Positions 24,125 to 26,686 of a stretch of 26,686 bases of DNA are shown piece after piece. Source of the stretch: a bacterium (lineage in GTDB: Bacteria; Patescibacteriota; Saccharimonadia; Saccharimonadales; Saccharimonadaceae). A program made the position numbers and the translations under genes. Within the stretch, counting starts at the first letter, position 1, and every line of letters begins with the position of its first letter. The stretch spans positions 1 to 26,686 of the forward strand of contig JAKQOF010000069.1 in NCBI GenBank assembly GCA_029565375.1, read 5' to 3'. The notes below the pieces were generated by a model. That model was given only the letters and a program-made list of their open reading frames with translations. It had not been told where the DNA came from and did no database searches.

Positions 24125-25429
24125 TTATGTATTGCAGATAATAATCTGGTCTGGGTTCGGACCAACACCAATAACCGACACGGGTACGCCGGTTTGCTTT
24201 TCGATAAATTCTACATAGTTTTGAGCGTTTTTAGGCAGATCACTAAACTTACGAATGTCCTGAATATTCTCTGTCCAAGCAGGTAAGTATTCATACACTG
24301 GTGTCGACTGTTCAAGCTTGCGCGCAGAGTCGGGTGCAATGTGTAGCGTCTTGCCCTTGCGTTCATAGGCAACACATACAGGAATCTTGTCACCGTAACG
24401 TGGCACCCAGTCAACTTTTGACAAAATCATTGCGTCCGCGCCATTCACCATTTGCGCACGGCGAATCTGCGGAAGATCCAAATATCCCAAGCGACGTTTG
24501 CGACCAGTTGTTGTGCCGTACTCGGCGTCAACAGTCGTCATGTCACCGTGCAGGCGTGCAAGCTCATCATCATCGGTTACTTCTGTGACAAATGGACCGC
24601 CACCAACGTGTGACTGAACCGCTTTGGCAACGCCAATAATTTTACCGATAAATGACGGCGGCACGCCAAGTCCTGTTGATACACCACCAGATGTTGTTGA
24701 TGAGGATGTTGTAAATGGATACATACCATGGTCGATATCAAGCAAGAATGCTTGTGCGCCCTCGGCCAATACCTTTGCTGGCTTTTCTTTGCGCAACTCT
24801 TGGTTAATGTAAAAAACCGTATCGGTAATAAACTTACCAAGCTCCTCAGTGCTTGCAACGTAGTCATCTGCGACCTTGGCCTCGTCAATTGGATCGAGCC
24901 CTGCAGCTTTGCGAAGCGGCTTTTGTAACATCAACGCATCATATACCAATGTACGCAGACCCTTAGGGTCGTTCTTGATAATCTCGCTACGGATACCCGT
25001 TCGCATCGCTTTAAATGATGATACCTGTGCGATACCAGACTTAGTGCTGCCTTGGCGACCTTCGCCAGCTTCACGAATCTCGTCGTCGCAAATGTGATGG
25101 GGGAGAATGAGGTGCGAGCCAGAGCTCATCTTCAAGTTCTGTGGTGTAACCGATATACCTTTGGCTTCAATGCTTGCAATCTCTTCAACAAGTTTGACAG
25201 GATTAACAAGTGTTCCAGGACCAATAATATTAACCTTACCAGGATGAGCAATACCAGATGGTACAAGATGTAACTTCAATACGTCACCATTCGCCAACAC
25301 AACCGTATGTCCTGCATTGTTGCCACCATTAAAGCGAGCGACAATATCGTAGTCAGGTGCAAGCATATCAACAAAACGACCTTTGCCTTCGTCGCCGCGT
25401 TGAAGTCCTACAATTACATCTACTGCCAT
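24125..25429 (-). CDS. purA: Adenylosuccinate synthetase
   Basis: The 434-aa GTP-dependent enzyme joins IMP and aspartate, committing IMP to AMP. The P-loop-like GDEGKG has catalytic Asp13, and NNAGHT has His41. AEGAQAFLLDIDHGMYPFTT, SGGVSTGLGVPP and GTTTGRKRRLGYLD complete the active site. Trp is replaced by Arg in the usual QWGDEGKG (QRGDEGKG). Because Asp13 is kept, this is PurA rather than phage PurZ, in which that Asp is changed. The ATG at 25429 is preceded by AAAGAAG at a useful distance and a clear promoter. purH follows after 12 bases, so the AMP branch and the last IMP steps are co-expressed. Confidence 0.95.
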   Translation of the reverse strand: MAVDVIVGLQRGDEGKGRFVDMLAPDYDIVARFNGGNNAGHTVVLANGDVLKLHLVPSGIAHPGKVNIIGPGTLVNPVKLVEEIASIEAKGISVTPQNLKMSSGSHLILPHHICDDEIREAGEGRQGSTKSGIAQVSSFKAMRTGIRSEIIKNDPKGLRTLVYDALMLQKPLRKAAGLDPIDEAKVADDYVASTEELGKFITDTVFYINQELRKEKPAKVLAEGAQAFLLDIDHGMYPFTTSSSTTSGGVSTGLGVPPSFIGKIIGVAKAVQSHVGGGPFVTEVTDDDELARLHGDMTTVDAEYGTTTGRKRRLGYLDLPQIRRAQMVNGADAMILSKVDWVPRYGDKIPVCVAYERKGKTLHIAPDSARKLEQSTPVYEYLPAWTENIQDIRKFSDLPKNAQNYVEFIEKQTGVPVSVIGVGPNPDQIIICNT

Positions 25430-25440
25430 AAACTTCTTTA

Positions 25441-25469
25441 AGTATACGAAAAATAATCCCTCTCAGCAA
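25441..25469 (-). promoter_or_regulatory. Promoter of purA-purH
   Basis: On the minus strand TTGCTG (25469-25464), a 17-bp spacer and TATACT (25446-25441) lie 11 bases before the purA ATG. This leaves a leader of only a few bases. Confidence 0.6.
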
Positions 25470-25530
25470 GGTAATTATCCAAAGAGCTTATGCTTGCTGA
25501 TAATAGGCAGAGTTGAGAAAATGAATCCGT

Positions 25531-25547
25531 ACCGGAACCGTTCCGGT
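25531..25547. promoter_or_regulatory. Perfect inverted repeat upstream of the standalone MGS gene
   Basis: ACCGGAAC and GTTCCGGT flank a single C (8-bp arms). It lies 23 bases before the ATG and at the left edge of the GC-rich block. A candidate promoter, TTGCTG (25494-25499), 17 bp, GAAAAT (25517-25522), is just upstream, so the repeat could be an operator or a 5' hairpin with a 5-base loop. Confidence 0.45.
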
Positions 25548-25570
25548 CGAAAGAGGTGGGAGAACCTTTC

Positions 25571-26137
25571 ATGGATTACGTAGACAGAGCACTTGTGTCA
25601 GTGTCTGACACAACCGGACTCGTGGACTTGGTCACATCGCTGGACGCACTGGGCTTCAGGCTCGTTGCGACCGACGGAACGACCAAGTTCATCAAGGATG
25701 CCAAGGTCAAGGTCAGGGTCACCAAGGTCGAAACCTTCACGGGTTTCCCTGCAATCCTGGGTGGGCTCGTCAAGACGCTTCACCCCATGATCTTCGGAGG
25801 CGTCCTGGCAGCTCGTGACCTGGCAGATCACCGGCGCGACATGTCGAAGCACGGCATCAAGCCGTTCCAACTGGTCGTCGTCAACCTGTACGACTTCGTC
25901 GGGAATCCGTCGACCGCCAACATGGACATCGGAGGGCATGCGCTCATCCGATCGGCCATGAAGAACCGCGCATTCGTCGGCATCCTCACGAGCCCCAGCC
26001 AGTATCGTGACGTGATAGACGAACTGGAGCGAGACGGGGAACTGTCGAGCGCGACACGTCTGCGCCTGGCGCGGGAGGCAGCCGCCTACATCTCGGCCTA
26101 CGACCGAGCCGTCGAGGAGTGGCTCAACAAGCTCTGA
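25571..26137 (+). CDS. Standalone IMP-cyclohydrolase (MGS-like) domain protein
   Basis: The 188-aa protein corresponds to only the N-terminal domain of PurH. It has ALVSVSDTTGLVDLV, VATDGTTKFI, TGFPAILGGLVKTLHPMIFG (residues 57-76), VVVNLYDFVG and MDIGGHALIRSAMKN. It keeps the KTLHP motif and the Tyr of NLY that the larger PurH nearby lacks or alters, although the Arg before VKTLHP is Leu. The likely reaction is FAICAR to IMP. The length ends where a full PurH would continue into the transformylase domain, and hairpins follow, so it looks like a real single-domain gene rather than a truncation. GGGAG is 8 bases before ATG 25571; a GTG at 25556 is also possible. Codons are strongly GC-rich, unlike both neighbours, suggesting acquisition from another genome. 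Confidence 0.88.
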   Translation: MDYVDRALVSVSDTTGLVDLVTSLDALGFRLVATDGTTKFIKDAKVKVRVTKVETFTGFPAILGGLVKTLHPMIFGGVLAARDLADHRRDMSKHGIKPFQLVVVNLYDFVGNPSTANMDIGGHALIRSAMKNRAFVGILTSPSQYRDVIDELERDGELSSATRLRLAREAAAYISAYDRAVEEWLNKL

Positions 26138-26157
26138 AGCGCCGTGAAGGGTCCAGC

Positions 26158-26233
26158 CACTGCCCTGGTGGCAGTGTCGTCCTGAGAGGACAGGTGATGT
26201 GCAAGGTCTGCACGCCCTGTCCTCTCAGAGGAC
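26158..26233. terminator. Tandem strong hairpins after the MGS gene
   Basis: CACTGCC (26158-26164) pairs with GGCAGTG (26170-26176). Then CTGAGAGGACAGG (26182-26194) pairs perfectly with CCTGTCCTCTCAG (26216-26228), and inside it GTGCA pairs with TGCAC. No T-run follows. The structures end the GC-rich block and recall the 17-bp hairpin after the GC-rich gene at the window start. Confidence 0.55.
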
Positions 26234-26252
26234 TCCAACATTATTCAGGTGA

Positions 26253-26258
26253 TATACT
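26253..26258 (+). promoter_or_regulatory. Leaderless -10 of folB
   Basis: TATACT ends 6 bases before the folB ATG. The -35 region (AGGACT at 18 bp) is poor and overlaps the 3' arm of the preceding hairpin. Confidence 0.45.
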
Positions 26259-26264
26259 ACACAT

Positions 26265-26615
26265 ATGTCCAAAATGTATATCAAAGACCTTATTGTCAAC
26301 GCTACACATGGTGTCTATGACCATGAAAAAACAACGCCACAAAACTTTATTATCAACCTGACGCTTGAAGTTGATACACCAAACGCGTTCACATCAGACA
26401 ACGTCGACGATACTGTCGATTATTCCAAAATTCGTGATGATATTATCGCGATCACAACAAACAACTCATTTGATTTGATTGAGCGCCTTGCCGACGAAAT
26501 CATACATCATATTCTGGCGGACACACGTATTACAGAAGCAACGGTCACGATTGATAAACCCGACGCATTCGAATCGGGCATACCTGGCATACAAGTTACA
26601 CGTTCACAGCCTTAA
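26265..26615 (+). CDS. folB: Dihydroneopterin aldolase
   Basis: The 116-aa enzyme makes 6-hydroxymethyl-dihydropterin in folate synthesis. MYIKDLIVNATHGVYDHEK gives the typical start, where VxAxHGVxxxE positions substrate. DDTVDYSKIRDDI, FDLIERLADEI and the late TVTIDKPDA complete the family pattern (VDYxxv, LIExLA, VxKPxA). Length is normal. It uses the central codon style, not that of the GC-rich gene just before it. Folate supplies the 10-formyl-THF used by PurN and PurH, so its place beside pur genes is sensible. The ATG lies 6 bases after TATACT, giving a leaderless start. Confidence 0.92.
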   Translation: MSKMYIKDLIVNATHGVYDHEKTTPQNFIINLTLEVDTPNAFTSDNVDDTVDYSKIRDDIIAITTNNSFDLIERLADEIIHHILADTRITEATVTIDKPDAFESGIPGIQVTRSQP

Positions 26616-26686
26616 TTGTGTGACGTAAAGACGGCAGCTTTTTGAAGCGATTCGTCGTATTCATCTTGCTCGTCCGAGTCGTATAC
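26612..26686 (-). CDS. C-terminal fragment of an unidentified acidic protein (5' end outside window)
   Basis: A minus-strand frame enters from the window edge and ends in TAA, giving 24 residues with an acidic stretch (YDSDEQDEYDE). It is convergent with folB, and the two stops overlap by a few bases. Nothing about function can be said from so short a piece; it may also be a chance frame. Confidence 0.35.
   Translation of the reverse strand, partial: VYDSDEQDEYDESLQKAAVFTSHN

Noticed and set aside
24125..25429. PurZ (2-aminoadenylosuccinate synthase of Z-genome phages) instead of PurA
   Set aside because: Asp13 of GDEGKG is present, and the surroundings are a cellular purine cluster, not phage genes.
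1..26686. CRISPR array, insertion sequence, integrase or attachment-site repeats
   Set aside because: No spaced direct repeats, transposase or integrase frames, or matching end repeats were seen at the composition boundaries.

Overview
The window is a bacterial nucleotide-biosynthesis region in the standard genetic code (TGA is used as a stop and TGG as Trp). Most of it has intermediate GC and is densely packed. Operons are short, with 4-base ATGA overlaps or gaps of 0-2 bases between genes. Several operon-first genes appear to be leaderless: a -10-like hexamer sits 6-7 bases before the ATG. The leaderless starts, the Doc toxin with a tiny antitoxin, the AAA_28 ATPase and the LASTG surface-protein tail would fit a small-genome Gram-positive-like lineage such as Saccharibacteria/Patescibacteria. 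That placement is only a suggestion: a near-complete purine pathway would be unusual there.

Layout, left to right. (1) 1-260: GC-rich tail of a sortase-anchored surface protein and a 17-bp hairpin. (2) 315-5488, minus strand: an unknown TIM-barrel-like gene, carA and carB, with an intrinsic terminator lying inside the 5' end of carA. (3) 5549-8510, plus strand: a TrpR-type repressor behind a palindrome with the E. coli TrpR operator core, then a 19-residue mini-ORF containing Trp-Arg-Trp, an aldo/keto reductase, a TIGR04076-like protein and an IDO/PrnB-superfamily haem protein. This looks like a tryptophan-responsive module not previously familiar to me. (4) 8518-10471: purD-purN. (5) 10486-11021, minus: Doc toxin and a 37-aa antitoxin. 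(6) 11113-13472, minus: purC-purB. (7) 13511-17296: a GC-rich structured leader, then purK, a HAD gene, purE, a second HAD gene and an AAA_28 ATPase. (8) 17310-22311: purM-purL. (9) 22313-22427: a long rod-shaped RNA fold between convergent operons. (10) 22442-25469, minus: purA-purH. (11) 25531-26233: a GC-rich cassette encoding a standalone IMP-cyclohydrolase (MGS) domain with its own palindrome and hairpins. (12) 26253-26686: folB and a partial convergent gene.

Together the genes cover purine synthesis from phosphoribosylamine to IMP (purD, N, L, M, K, E, C, B, H) and the first AMP-branch step (purA). carAB supplies carbamoyl phosphate, and folB belongs to folate synthesis, which feeds the two formyl-transfer steps. 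purF and guaA/guaB are not in the window. PurL is the large fused form, so purQ and purS are not needed. PurH has lost the usual K-T-L-H-P motif of its cyclohydrolase half, while the nearby GC-rich standalone domain keeps it. This suggests complementation between the two proteins.
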